DNA of 64,000 bases from Colletotrichum lupini (Eukaryota; Ascomycota; Sordariomycetes; Glomerellales; Glomerellaceae), in the NCBI RefSeq assembly GCF_023278565.1, contig NC_064675.1, positions 3,038,001 through 3,102,000 on the forward strand, given 5' to 3'. The notes under the pieces are model-generated. The model was given only the letters and a program-made list of their open reading frames with translations, did not search any database and was not told the DNA's origin. The translations under genes and the position numbers were made by a program. Shown here one piece after another: positions 21,703 to 33,068 of this stretch (position 1 is its first letter; every line of letters begins with the position of its first letter).

Positions 21703-24700
21703 TGATGAGTTTTACGCGGTTTACGAGTTTCTTTGTCGATTATTCAAAAGCGTGGCGCCGTGGCTTTCTGACTCTTTTGCATCGCGAGCAAGCATAACAG
21801 CGCATTACTGGAGAACGGATGACTCTGGCACGAGTCTCGATTGGTTGTTCAAATTCAAAGTGTATATTGCAGATGGAGTATATGGGACTGGGGAAAACGC
21901 CCTCACGAGGAAGCGGAAACCAAAAATCTTTTGCGAATAATGAGGAGGGGACCCAATTGTGGTTTCATGTACATGTTTGGGGAATACGGAACGAAAGCCT
22001 ACAGTTGGGCGGATGCAGCGTATAGAAACGCGGCGTTTGGCGGCCTTGTATGTACTTCAGCCTGGCCAACAGGTGATCCCTCCCTCTCAGAGCAGGAGAT
22101 GGTGATCAAGTCGCGCGCGCTGTACGAGATGGGGCCTCATGTTGTGGAGAGATATCTGCGAGCCGTAGTCAAACTGTGGTGAGGTGGTTGAAGCGCGCAG
22201 TACCAGGGGCCGTTTGGGGGATGGACATGAGGAGGTGAGAGGCAGATTTAGCGATAGCCGCAATGGTTTCAATACGTTCAATGGAAACCTTTTCCAAATT
22301 ACTTGTTTACGGAGTACACTTGCTTGACGTGAATTGTATGACGGTCTTTTTTGGATTACCAAGTCAGAATGATGCATGCTCGAAGAATCGTAGTTGACAT
22401 CCATAGTTGTAAATCACGAACGTCAATAGCTGCACAGTAGTCAACAGTTGAGACCACGTTTGCCGTTCACCGAGGTGGCAGCATACATCTTTCTATCTCT
22501 CGTATCCTTTGTATCCTTGGCCTAGCCTATGCCACTTGGCAAGGCCGAGCCGTAGACCTTATTTCATCTGCTTGACTGGTACTCGGAGCAGACATGACAC
22601 GGAGGTCGCGTAGTCAGGAGCTCCAGGAGCGTGTTGTATCGCCACCACCACTACTACCACCAGAGATCGCCGAGGTGTTCCACCGGCAAACGGCGAAGTG
22701 AATGTGAGAGACAGCAAAAGTGCGGCCAGTAGCACCCCCGGTGAGAACTCTCCGATTCCAAAATGACGGGAAAATCTTTCACTGTATTGGGTCTTGGCAC
22801 TTGGCAACTGCAAGAGAGGCTGTGATAAACTCTCATTTGAAGGTTCAAGGGGGTCCGGCTGAGAGTCCATGGGGCTTGAAGGCTGGACTTGGCAGACGAG
22901 CGGCCTGAAATACTGGATACCCTCGGGCATTGCTGGTGAGCATGGGCGAAATTCGGGGCGTCCTTTGTCGAGGGCGAGAACGACGGGGCCAAGAGATCTG
23001 CGAATGCAGCCGTTTGACAGTGGATGACTGGAACCGTCTCGGTGGCGTGAAAGAAGCATTCCACCTTGGCGCTCAGGGGAGTGTCTCTCTCTCTCTCTCT
23101 CTCGGATGCCTCCAGCAAATTGCTGAAGATGACAGAGGGCGTACAACATGGCGCAGAGGGCTTCGCCAAGTTTTGCCCCGTCGTGGCTGATGGCTACGAT
23201 GCGTCAGCAGCATGATTTCAGAGGCCCTCCACCGTTATGTTACAATCTCGACTACGGCGGACGGCGAAGGACATTCGTTCGTTCTTGACGGCGACTCTTC
23301 AAAGGCAAATATCGACAGAGCGTTGTAAGTGCACAAGGTTGTACCTTTATTAGCCCCCGACGACAGCGGCGGAAGATGGACTTGACTGCAGGACGATAGC
23401 AAAACTCCGAAGGCTGTGCAAGTGGTGTTATCCCGACTGTGTCCGTACTCCGAGATCTTCAGGAAAGCTGTGCTATGCCACCTACGCAGGCCATTGGGCA
23501 CCAGAGCAGCGAGCCGAGGCGGATTGAGATGCTGCCATGAAGACTACGGAAACTTTGAGAGAGACTTAGATGACGATTTTCCCAAGGTATACCAGGCGTG
23601 CCAGGCCATCGGGTTAAGGTACGAATGGGCTGTATCCGTACTCCGTAGTCATACTCCGTAGCGGGGGCGGGAATGCATACATTCCTCAGTGTGTGGCATG
23701 TGAGAGAGGGTCGGCGGGGCCAGCATCCTGGCGTGTCATTTGGCGGGGTTGAAAGTCTGAGATGGTGTCCAACTGGACATACTGAGTGGAATGACGTTTC
23801 TGGAGACTGCAACTCGTCTGCCTCAACAAGAAACGACCTGCAGATTGGTTCTCTATTCAAGTGGCACGAATCTGTAGAACGCAACGCATAGGCTCGGTGG
23901 ATTGGCCTCGGTAGATGTGGTTCGATCCAAGGCGAAGGCAGTGTAGGTGGCCGTGAGGCCGACAATGATGTAGCTGCGCTAATCAATGGCAGCGGGCTGG
24001 CCTGGTCGATGCTCGTCATCGCAAGTCTTTGAGAATGGCAGAGGAAGTCGATATATGCGCCACGACGATTGTCCAAAGTTTGTTGTACATAACAATTGTT
24101 GATTAGCGAGAGAAGACAGTCTAGAAAAATCTAGCGTACGTCACTCTGGGGAATCTGTCATGCATGAACAAGTATGAAGCTTCCGGGCGAGGCTTGCTAG
24201 AGGCTGTAGCTATGCAGCCTTGCCTATCATTACCCCCTGAAGGAGGAATCGCGCTCATGCCACAGCTCTATGCCCTGGAGCATCATCGTCGCCGTCGACT
24301 TGGGCCACAACAATTTGTCGGTTACGGGGTATGGTATTCTGAATCCGATCTCGATCGCAGAACTGGCTTGACTCGTTTGCATGGCTGCCAGCTCAACATT
24401 GTGCCATTGTCTGGCCGGGTCAGATTCCAAGGCACTCGGTTTTGAGCTTTATGAAACCTAGGTGCGAGCCGGGGGCATCTCTGTTCGCAGGTGGCCTGGT
24501 TGGGGGAAGACGGGGAAGAGTGCTTTTCAACTATGCCATGTTGTCCGATCCAGAGGGATGGCCCTGGTTACGTTGTCCACGTCGCTGTTGCGTTTGCATG
24601 TGTAGCTGGAAATGTGGAGGCATTGTGAAGCGTGGGCGGGCATATGACTGCAAAGGCGGAAAGACGATGCAACAGCACGGCGCTGTAAGAGAAGGGAAGA

Positions 24701-25940
24701 GAAGAGAAGGGGGTGGTGCTGGCTGCATCAGGTTGCGATCGAGCTGAGTTACAACAAGTTACAAGTTCCACAACAACGGCGTGGCCAAGCACCCAAGATG
24801 CAAGAACCAACAGTCGCATCTCTCCTGCAGTGGGGACGCCAAATGCAAGCCCGATAGATCGTCCCAGAAAGGAGGTACCTTAACTCAGGTAAGTATGTTT
24901 TCCAGGTCCCTCTACGACCCTTACCACCCATAAGGTACTTCGTACGGATACTTCAGCATGCATTTCAGGTCTCCCGATTCCCGAGCAGGGGGCCATCGCG
25001 GGTAAGATGGGGCACGCACCGGTACCCCAAGCAGGAACCGGCAGATTAACGACGCCTCCGGCCAGGCGTGTGCAACCATTTGCTACGAGGTGCAGCTTTG
25101 CCATCGAGACACCTGTAGCACCTTACTGCAATTGTATAGCTTGCTGAAGTTGGTGTAAGCTCGTTGGCTGTCGTCAGTAGCTCCCGTCTCCATGCGGTTG
25201 GTCAAATTACCATCAACTCCTAAACGGTTCTTGGCGAATTTCTTGGATCCTTACTTGATCTTAATTTTTTTCCCTTCCTATTTTTCCATCTCCGTGGCCC
25301 TTACCCGGTTTGATCATTTGAATGAATCCTTCTTTTTTCCTAACATGCCACCATGCGCTTGATCTCATCAACGGCACCTGCACTTGTTTGCTCTGACGAA
25401 AAACCAGCGTCTGACCCCCCCCCCTTGGGATTGACTGAACATCCTTCTCACCCAGCCAGTCCTTCTATCACCTCGCTGTTCCAGCTCCTGCTCTTTGACC
25501 GCATTGCGGTGGTAAATGGAAAACAGACGACTGGCCCCTCGGTCAGACGAATTCACACGACGAAACACAGAAGGCTCAAGGAACAACCTTGAGTCCGACC
25601 TCGAGTTTCCCCCCCGTCGCACTTGTTCTTCAACAGCTCCACTGACCCGCCGACCACGTTCGCCCTGTCTTTCCTTGACCAAACTTCCATGATCGACAGC
25701 GGGCCCCCCTGACCTTCTTGACGTCTAATAAATCAGAACCTGGGAGCTCCTTTCCAACCCACGACTAACTGGCCCGGATTTCCTCCTCCGCACCCGCCGA
25801 CAGCTTCCCAAACTCAAACTCGCTGGCTTTCTCCCCTCTCTTACTTCATTGCGACTTCATCCCGCCGTCCTGCCCTCCGAATCCACCGTCCGACTGCTTT
25901 AAATCACCCGAGACGCTGTCAGAAGCGTCCCTCCTTCACC
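21703..25940. other. Intergenic between palH and lag1
   Basis: About 4.2 kb. Holds three TACTCCGTA-type 9-mers (22308, 23639, 23652), a CT microsatellite at 23086-23104, an AGGTACCT palindrome near 24873, and a C homopolymer near 25417-25427. The last 600 bp are C-rich and probably the lag1 promoter and leader. Overlapping minus-strand frames at 22559-23169 and 23459-24076 have no recognisable content. Confidence 0.45.
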
Positions 25941-27473
25941 ATGGCCGACTCCGAACCCTTCCCTCTCCTCAATACCTCTGTCGACCAACTGCATTCTGCT
26001 ATCGACCACGCCCCCAGCTCGTCACGAACAACACGACGACGAAAGTCAAGCGCACTCGGCCAAGACATCCGCGCTGGCGATACAGGCCCGGCACTTGCAA
26101 CAGCCCGAGACAACACCTCCGTCATACCTGTAATTACCCCCCCCGGGATCCCATCTTTGCTAGTCGCCCCGGGCCTTGTTCCTAGATACTGGGCTGTGTC
26201 CAACATTCAACTAACCTCTAGCCTACTATAGACTGTTCCTACAAAACGTCCCTCGAAGCGCCGGCGAGCTCGTGGCGGCTTCGCTCGAGTTCGACAAGCC
26301 ATGACCAAACACACGTACCTCGTGCCCGCCCTCATTATTGGCCTTACTCTGGCCCTTTATATTGTTCAGCCAAACGACTCGAACCCGCTTCATCGCTTTA
26401 TTTTTCTCTCATACCGCTTACCATCCGACCCGGTCAATCCTGATGCCCCTGCTCAATATGGCAAGGGGCTATGGGACATCGCCTTTGTGGCATTTTGGAC
26501 CGTCGTCTTGACTTTTACTCGGGAATTCATCATGCAAGAACTTTTGCGGCCACTTGCTCGCGCCGCCGGAATCCGCTCGCGTGGCAAGCAAGCTCGTTTT
26601 ATGGAGCAGATGTACACTGCCATTTATTTTGGCTGTCTTGGACCTGCCGGTCTGTACGTCATGAGCAAGACGCCCGTCTGGTACTACAGTACCCGAGGCA
26701 TGTACGAGGACTTCCCGCATATGACACACGAGGCTGGCTTCAAGTTCTATTATCTTTTCCAGGCTGCCTACTGGGCTCAACAAGCAATCGTCTTGCTGTT
26801 GGGTATGGAGAAACCCCGGAAAGACTTTAAGGAGCTGGTTGGCCATCACATTGTCAGTCTTTCTTTGATTGCTCTTAGCTACCGCTTCCACTTCACCTAT
26901 ATGGGACTGGCAGTGTACTCCACTCACGACATCAGTGACTTCTTTCTTGCTGTAAGTAGACGCTATTCCATGTGAGGCCACAAAGCCAGAAGTGGCTGGT
27001 CGGGGAGCTATTGGCAGTGCTAACTCATTCAACAGACATCCAAGGTACTGAATTACATCGATTCTCCAATCGTCGGTCCTTACTTCTTCCTCTTCATGTG
27101 CGTTTGGATTTACTTGCGCCACTTCATCAACTTGAAGATCATTCTATCTCTGTTCACAGAGTACACTACTGTCGGGCCATTCGAATTGAACTGGGCCACT
27201 CAACAATATAAGTGTACGCTGTCGCAGTACATCACTCTTGGACTTTTGTCATCACTGCAGGCCCTGAATCTTTTCTGGCTCTTCTACATCTTCCGCATTG
27301 CCTATCGATTCCTTCGCTACGACATCGCTGAGGACGACCGCAGTGATGCAGAAGTCACTGATGTCGACGACGAGGCCGAGAAGAAGAAGGCTCTTTCCGA
27401 GAAGACCAATGGCCACGCTAGCGGAGTCAACGGCACTGCGCCTCAGGCCAGGCTTGTCGATGGCCGCGCATGA
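25941..27473 (+). CDS. lag1: Ceramide synthase (sphingosine N-acyltransferase) of the Lag1/Lac1 family
   Basis: Exons 25941-26129, 26232-26951 and 27036-27473 give 448 residues. Introns of 102 and 84 bp have CTAAC branch sites and both lie between codons. The TLC/Lag domain carries the paired histidines in ELVGHHIVSLSLIAL and the second half of the Lag motif, YSTHDISDFFLA, continuing across the intron as TSKVLNYIDSPIVGPYF. About six to eight membrane segments are present, preceded by an Arg/Lys-rich cytosolic N terminus and followed by an acidic, charged tail with DDEAEKKK. The enzyme joins long-chain bases with acyl-CoA in the endoplasmic reticulum to make (dihydro)ceramide. A nearer AG at 26220-26221 would break the frame, so 26232 is the chosen acceptor. 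Fungi usually carry more than one paralogue; which one this is cannot be said. Confidence 0.95.
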
Positions 27474-29847
27474 TAGAAACCCTCGACAAAGAATAGAGCA
27501 AGGAGAGGATGCAAACTGAAGCACCGTAGGTGTTGTCGGTTGCCATCGAATCTTTCGCCTACGACTAAAGTTACAACCGGCGGATATACCCAATTGCTGC
27601 GAAGAGACGGAGGGAGACACCAGGACATGTCGAGCACCCATTCATCGCTATCCGAAGTCGCGATAGTTTGTCGATTTGGAACAAGAAAAGTGGCTCAGCA
27701 GTTGCCGAAACGTGGGGTGCAGAGCGTTTGAATCGCGAGACGTGCTGGGATTGCGCCTCCTTACCGCATTGACTTGCACACATTCTTACGAACTGTGTGC
27801 GATAGGTGCAATCAACGGTCATGCGCCCAGGGCACAATACGTGCCCGATGAGTCCCAGAGAGACACTAACTGGAGACAGTCATTGTCAGACCGGTTTTAG
27901 GCAAGGAATCAATACCTAGACATTGGAAAGCATACGACCTCGGGTGTCGGTCATCGCTGATCGGTTAGCACCGGGAATACTTCTGCAAACAATCGGCATC
28001 TCTGAGGCTTAGCGACTATGAGCCGAGGTCAAGGCGTTTGTGGCCTTGGTGATGGTGGTGGTAGTGGTGGTCCCGAGAGGGGTGCGAGTGCGGAGGCAGA
28101 CGAAGTGAGACAGATGTGCGTCTGTGGACGATGACGGCGCCTCCTCCTGCGCAACCAGGCAGCTTGACGGCATCCTCCCCCACACCGCCTGAATACGGTC
28201 TCACACCCACTGGGCTCGCGTGCTCCTTGTGCTCACGACATCCGAATCCACATCTCACTCATTCCCTCCCGCCCTCGTGATTTCATACCGCTTTAGTACC
28301 TCTGGGAACGAACACAAGACGGGAGATGACTCTTACCAGACTGAGACATTTCCCGGCCTATGGCTGTAGGTTCAGCGACAAGATCTGGAGAGACTCATGA
28401 TGGGTTGGGAGGAAGTATCGCGAACGAGTAGACTAGAAAACTCTGCTATACGTGTGTCAGGGAAGGCGGGGAGGTAGAGAGGTGTGTTGTTATGTATGTT
28501 GTCTTACACTGGAGAAGAATGTCTTGATGTCTTCGGAGTCTCCAGTGTTTGTTCCTGTTATAGTCAATACTGTCTAGACACCCATACCAACGATTTCAGA
28601 ACAGTAGCTACTGGTTCAAAACAGTTGTATGCTCCATTTCCGGTGTAGTCTTCACGTCAGATGCGTACAGTTGGACACGCAGGACTTTTTTGAACCTATT
28701 TTGAGCATTGAGCAATATTGGATCGCTCCCGGCGCAAGGCCACCTTGCGCGGGGATCGCTACCGTCTATGGACCTCGACCTTTGGGTTGCCGCGAAGCTA
28801 CCGAGTGTAGTAGCTACAGTCTTCCATAAAAAAGCAAGAAGAGAGGATTGGCCTGAATAGCCGCCCGCCGTCTCTCTTTCCTCATCCACCCTGTCCGGTC
28901 TTTGATACTGTGACTAGGAAAAAATGCAAAGTAGACTTGCTGATGGTTCCTCCACAATTAAGGGAAGATCCATCGTCCATCTACACCCACTGCGACCGCG
29001 TGGGATTTGGAAAAAAATGATAATGATGCTGGTCTGCCGCCGCTGTCCGAGGCCGTTTTCATCCGGCCCACGACCTTCGAGATCCAACCCCTTTTGGCCA
29101 TCCAACTTAACCTGGGACAAGAAAAAAAAAGGTAGGCCTCGTCGAATGTAAAGAATCTGGTATCTGCGATGCAATGTCGAACACGCTGCCCATGGTAGCA
29201 GGTGGCGATTTGTAGTCGAAAAACAAAATCTTATTGCTGGGAACCCATGATTAGTGTAGAAGCCGTCTCTCCTGTATAATGATGCTGATGATACCGAAAA
29301 TGCCCTGTCCAATCCAGAGAGAAGAGACAAGTCGCTTGTCGCTGCTGTGAGGACACATGGTGTGTTGTCAACGCTGGATGGGTGTGTCGCAGCCGTGTGT
29401 CCGTAAAGAGCGTTTCTGGTAGCGAGAAATCGAGAAAAAGAACCCCCCACCCCCTGAAGAGTAACCGACCGAGCCTGACCGAGAGACCGTTTCTCAGGGT
29501 CAAAGTTTTTTGTTCTACTCGTGAAAGTCCTTTTTTGTGTTTTCGGGATCCTGATGATGAAGGGGTAAAGAAATGTGTGAACTCCAAACTCCGAGTCGCC
29601 GGTTTGATGCAATCTTAAGCCGTTAATCCGTTAAAACCTGAGTCATGAAAGGCCCAAGCCTTGTTGTGTTCGTGAAGGGAAATGTGCGGTACAGTTTGAA
29701 GGTCCGCAGATTAGGGATTAGTGAGAAATGGTGACGATGGGTGGTGTGTGTTGATGTGGCTGATGAGAAGTAGCTTTCGCCAGCAATGAAGCATAGGTAG
29801 CCAAATTCATGCCTTTGTCACACTTGTAGAGATTCTGGCTGGAAGAA
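27474..29847. other. Intergenic between convergent lag1 and ABC-transporter genes
   Basis: About 2.4 kb holding both presumed 3' untranslated regions. Open frames at 28608-28889 and 28914-29612 (minus) have no coding character. Nothing else seen. Confidence 0.5.
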
Positions 29848-32800
29848 TCAGTGTCGTCGAGAATGGTGCGAGTCATCAGAATGATGTGAGTGATCAGAGT
29901 GATGCGATCGGTTAGAATGATGTGAGCGATCCGAATGGTGTGAGTGATCCGAGTGATCAGAGTGATCCGAATCGTGGTGAGCACTGTGTACAGACTCGAC
30001 ATCAGAGCTGTTAGAGCTGGACGAGTCCTCACCCGTAGTGCCGGCCTTGGAGTTGTTCCCTGAGCTGCCTGGAAGGATAGTCGAGGAGTCAAGGCTAGTG
30101 TATCCATCCGAATGTCCATCTGTCTGCTTCTTGAGGCCACCAATATTCGCCTTTCTAAGGAGCTTCTGTGCCTTCCTACTAGCAGCACGAGCTTTCTCAG
30201 CGGCACGTTCTGCCTGCACTTGTCGCTCCCACATCGAGGCGTAACGTCCGTTGGCGTTGACGAGTTCTTCGTGAGTGCCCTTCTCAGCGATGGTGCCGTT
30301 GTTGAGAACAATGATTTGATCAGCATGCGTAATGGTCGACAAGCGGTGTCTGCGAGCTATGTTAGAAAAAAACAAACCAACTGTGAGGCGGAAAAGGTGA
30401 AACTTACGCAATGACCAAAAGTGTCCTGCCCTGACCAAGGTGGCCAAGCCGATCTTGAATTTGTTGCTCTGTGTGGGCGTCGAGGGCTGACGTTGCTTCA
30501 TCCAGCATGATGATCTTGGGGTTCTTGAGAATTGTCCGTGCTATTGCGACTCGCTGTCTCTCGCCACCACTGAGTTTAAGACCACGCTCTCCGACCTTTG
30601 TGTTGTACTTCTCTGGGAATGACATAATCCGGTCGTGGATGCTGGCAGCCCGGCATGCTTCAAACACCTCCTCATCAGTGGCTGACTGGTTAGCGTATCT
30701 GAGATTGTACATCAGGGTGTCGTTGAACATTGTGGTATCCTGGGGGACGACTCCGATGTAACGTCTGACCGAATCAATAGTAAGGTTCTTGACGTCTTGA
30801 CCGTCAATCTCGATGCTTCCAGAGGATGTGTTGTAGTACCGGAACATTAGGCGGAAAACCGTCGATTTTCCACCGCCAGATTCGCCGACAAACGCCGTGG
30901 TGGTGCCAGGCTTACACTCGAAGTCGAGATCCTTCAGGGCCTTATTCTTTGGATCGTAGTTGAACGCTACCTTGTTCCATCGGATGTTGCCGTTGCATTC
31001 AAGCAAGGGTTTGGCATCGGCGTCGTCAACCACGGTGGGCTTGACTTTGAATAGCTCCAGAAGACGCTCGCCCGAGATCATTGACTGTTGAATGGTCCTG
31101 TAGAAGGATCCGAATATGTTCAGAGGTGCCTGCAGCTGGTTGAGGAAGGTCATGAGGGTCAAGAATCTGCCGACATCCATTCCTCCATGGGTGACCTGGT
31201 AAGCTCCAAAGACCATGACCACAGTGAATCCAGCCATGAAAACAAAGGCTTGAATGACGTTCATCTTGTTGACGCCCCACGTTACCTGCTTTTCAGCGTC
31301 CTGGTATGCCTCGATAGCGTTGCGGTATCGTTGAAACTCCCACTGCTCGGCATTGAAATATTTGACCGTCTCGTAGCTGGTAATGGAATCGTTCTTGACG
31401 GCCTCTTCTTCTCTATCGGCGTTGGACATGAGCCTTCGCTGGTCTGCCCTAGTCTGTGCCATCCTAATAGTGAGGAACAGATACCAGAAAGTTAGGCAGC
31501 TCACTATCGCGCCATAGGTCGCGTCAAAGTACCAGCAGAAGAACACAACGGCCAAGAGCAGATCGAGAATCATGGGTGCCACCGAGAACGTCACTTGTTC
31601 GAGAAAGGAGTTGATAGACGCGCCTTTGTTGAGTGCGGACAAAACCTCGCCGGTTCGCTTGCCGAGGTGGAAATCCAGGCTGAGAGAATGGACGTGCTCG
31701 AAGGCTGCTGTCGTCAAAGCCCTGTACGAGTTTTGTGAGATTGGTACCCATAAGATGGCTCGTGTCGCATCCAGAAGCATGCCTCCTCCTTGCAAAACCC
31801 GTAGGAAGATGAGCAGGCCCAACATATACCACGGAGCCTCTGCGAGGGTTAACTTCTTCGTGAGCCATCCAACAACAATTGGTACAGCTACGTTGATGGC
31901 ACGCTGTGCCACCAAGAGGAGGACGCAGAGTGCATAGAGAAACTGCAGGTAAAGAGAGTTCTTGGGCCACTGGTAATCGAAGAACATCGTGTAGCTTCGC
32001 AGGTAACCCCACCATGTCGTTTGCGGCGCTTTGTCGGGTCGATAGAAGCCCGGCTCCTTATAGTCCTTGGTGATGTTACCACCTTCAGCCGCACCATTAG
32101 TGTTGCCGACAGTACTTCCATTCCTAGAGCTTCGTACTGATCGACCATTCAAATCTCGGCCGTTTTGGCTGCTGTATGACGTCCGATGACCGTTAAGCAA
32201 AGGCGTCGTTTCCTCGGCGCCTTGAGACGAGTTTTGCAGCTCAGTCTTGTCTGCCTCCTGTTTGGGCGTGTGGAGCCAAGCAGCCCAGTAGATGCTGAGC
32301 ATACACATTGTGAGTGCGATGCGGATGATGTAGAGAACGACGTCAGTCAAATCCCACTTAGATATATGCAGCGTTCTAGTCTCGAGTTGGGTTGTTTCGT
32401 CGCTTGCAAATCTCGGGTCCGCGGCCTTAAGCAAAGTGCATATGCAAATGACCAATTCGCCAATCAGAGAGAGAATCCAGGTGAGGAAGTGAGCTATCGT
32501 TGGACTTTCGTTCCATTCGAATAGTGTCGTGATGAGGTATAGGTAAAGGTTCGGCGATCCAATGAGGTACACCTGTTCCAAATTAGCCTGCGGGTTGGAG
32601 TATACATGGGGGATAACTTACAGTCATGGATTGGGACTCCTTATGTCCCTTGATGACGCCCTCGAGTTCTCCCATAACGTAGCTGAAGTGAGCGACGGCA
32701 TTGGCGACGAACGTCAAAAATACGACGACGGAGATCCAGGTGAGCCATGATCGGGATGTTGGTGACAGTATCGGACCGTATTGTTTGCGTTTGGGTTCTT

Positions 32801-33068
32801 CTCCATCGCGGCGCTTCTTCTTCTTCGACACGGGTAGTCGCTTACCGCCTGGGCCCAAAGGTTCTTCGTCCACGTCGTCTTTCGGTGTCGTCAATATGCT
32901 GTGTGTCGCGGCAGAGATGACGAAGACCAGCAACAACAACAATGGGTAGTATAGTAATGTCGCCTGGAGCAGGAAACAGTAGAACGGGTCATCCTTTCGG
33001 CAGACCTCGTTCATTCTTGCCTCGTTTGCGGTCCGCATTGGCAGGGGCGGCTTCTCAACACCAACCAT
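29848..33068 (-). CDS. hmt1: Hmt1-type half-size ABC transporter (ABCB6-like) with His-rich C-terminal tail
   Basis: Minus-strand exons 33068-32622, 32572-30408 and 30349-29848 give 1037 residues; the 49- and 58-bp introns have GTAAGT donors and CTAAT/CTAAC branch sites. The N-terminal 300 residues hold extra membrane helices like those of Hmt1/ABCB6 proteins. A six-helix ABC membrane domain follows, then one nucleotide-binding domain: Walker [10 protein letters not shown], signature [13 protein letters not shown], Walker [13 protein letters not shown], and the switch histidine in VIAHRLSTI, whose alanine codon is split by the last intron. The yeast relative exports phytochelatins or thiol-metal conjugates into the vacuole for cadmium tolerance. 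The tail is unusual: the last 43 residues are a His-Ser-Asp repeat with 17 histidines (29851-29979), a plausible metal-binding strip. A start five codons upstream is possible through a leader intron (33077-33209). Confidence 0.93.
29851..29979 (-). repeat. Region coding the HHSD-type repeat tail
   Basis: Imperfect 9-12-bp repeats (units such as [18 protein letters not shown]) encode a 43-residue tail in which 17 residues are His and most of the rest Ser or Asp. Repeat length could vary between strains through slippage. Confidence 0.9.

Noticed and set aside
22559..23169. Overlapping minus-strand frames of 196 and 171 codons
   Set aside because: Two long frames in the same DNA, with a CT microsatellite coding an Arg-Glu run; no domains or splice context.
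23929..23942. GGTTCGATCC resembling a tRNA B-box
   Set aside because: Flanking bases do not form a T stem and there is no A box upstream.
25353..25592. 79-codon frame with CCACCATG start upstream of lag1
   Set aside because: Lies in the C-rich leader region of lag1 and contains a C homopolymer; at most an upstream ORF.
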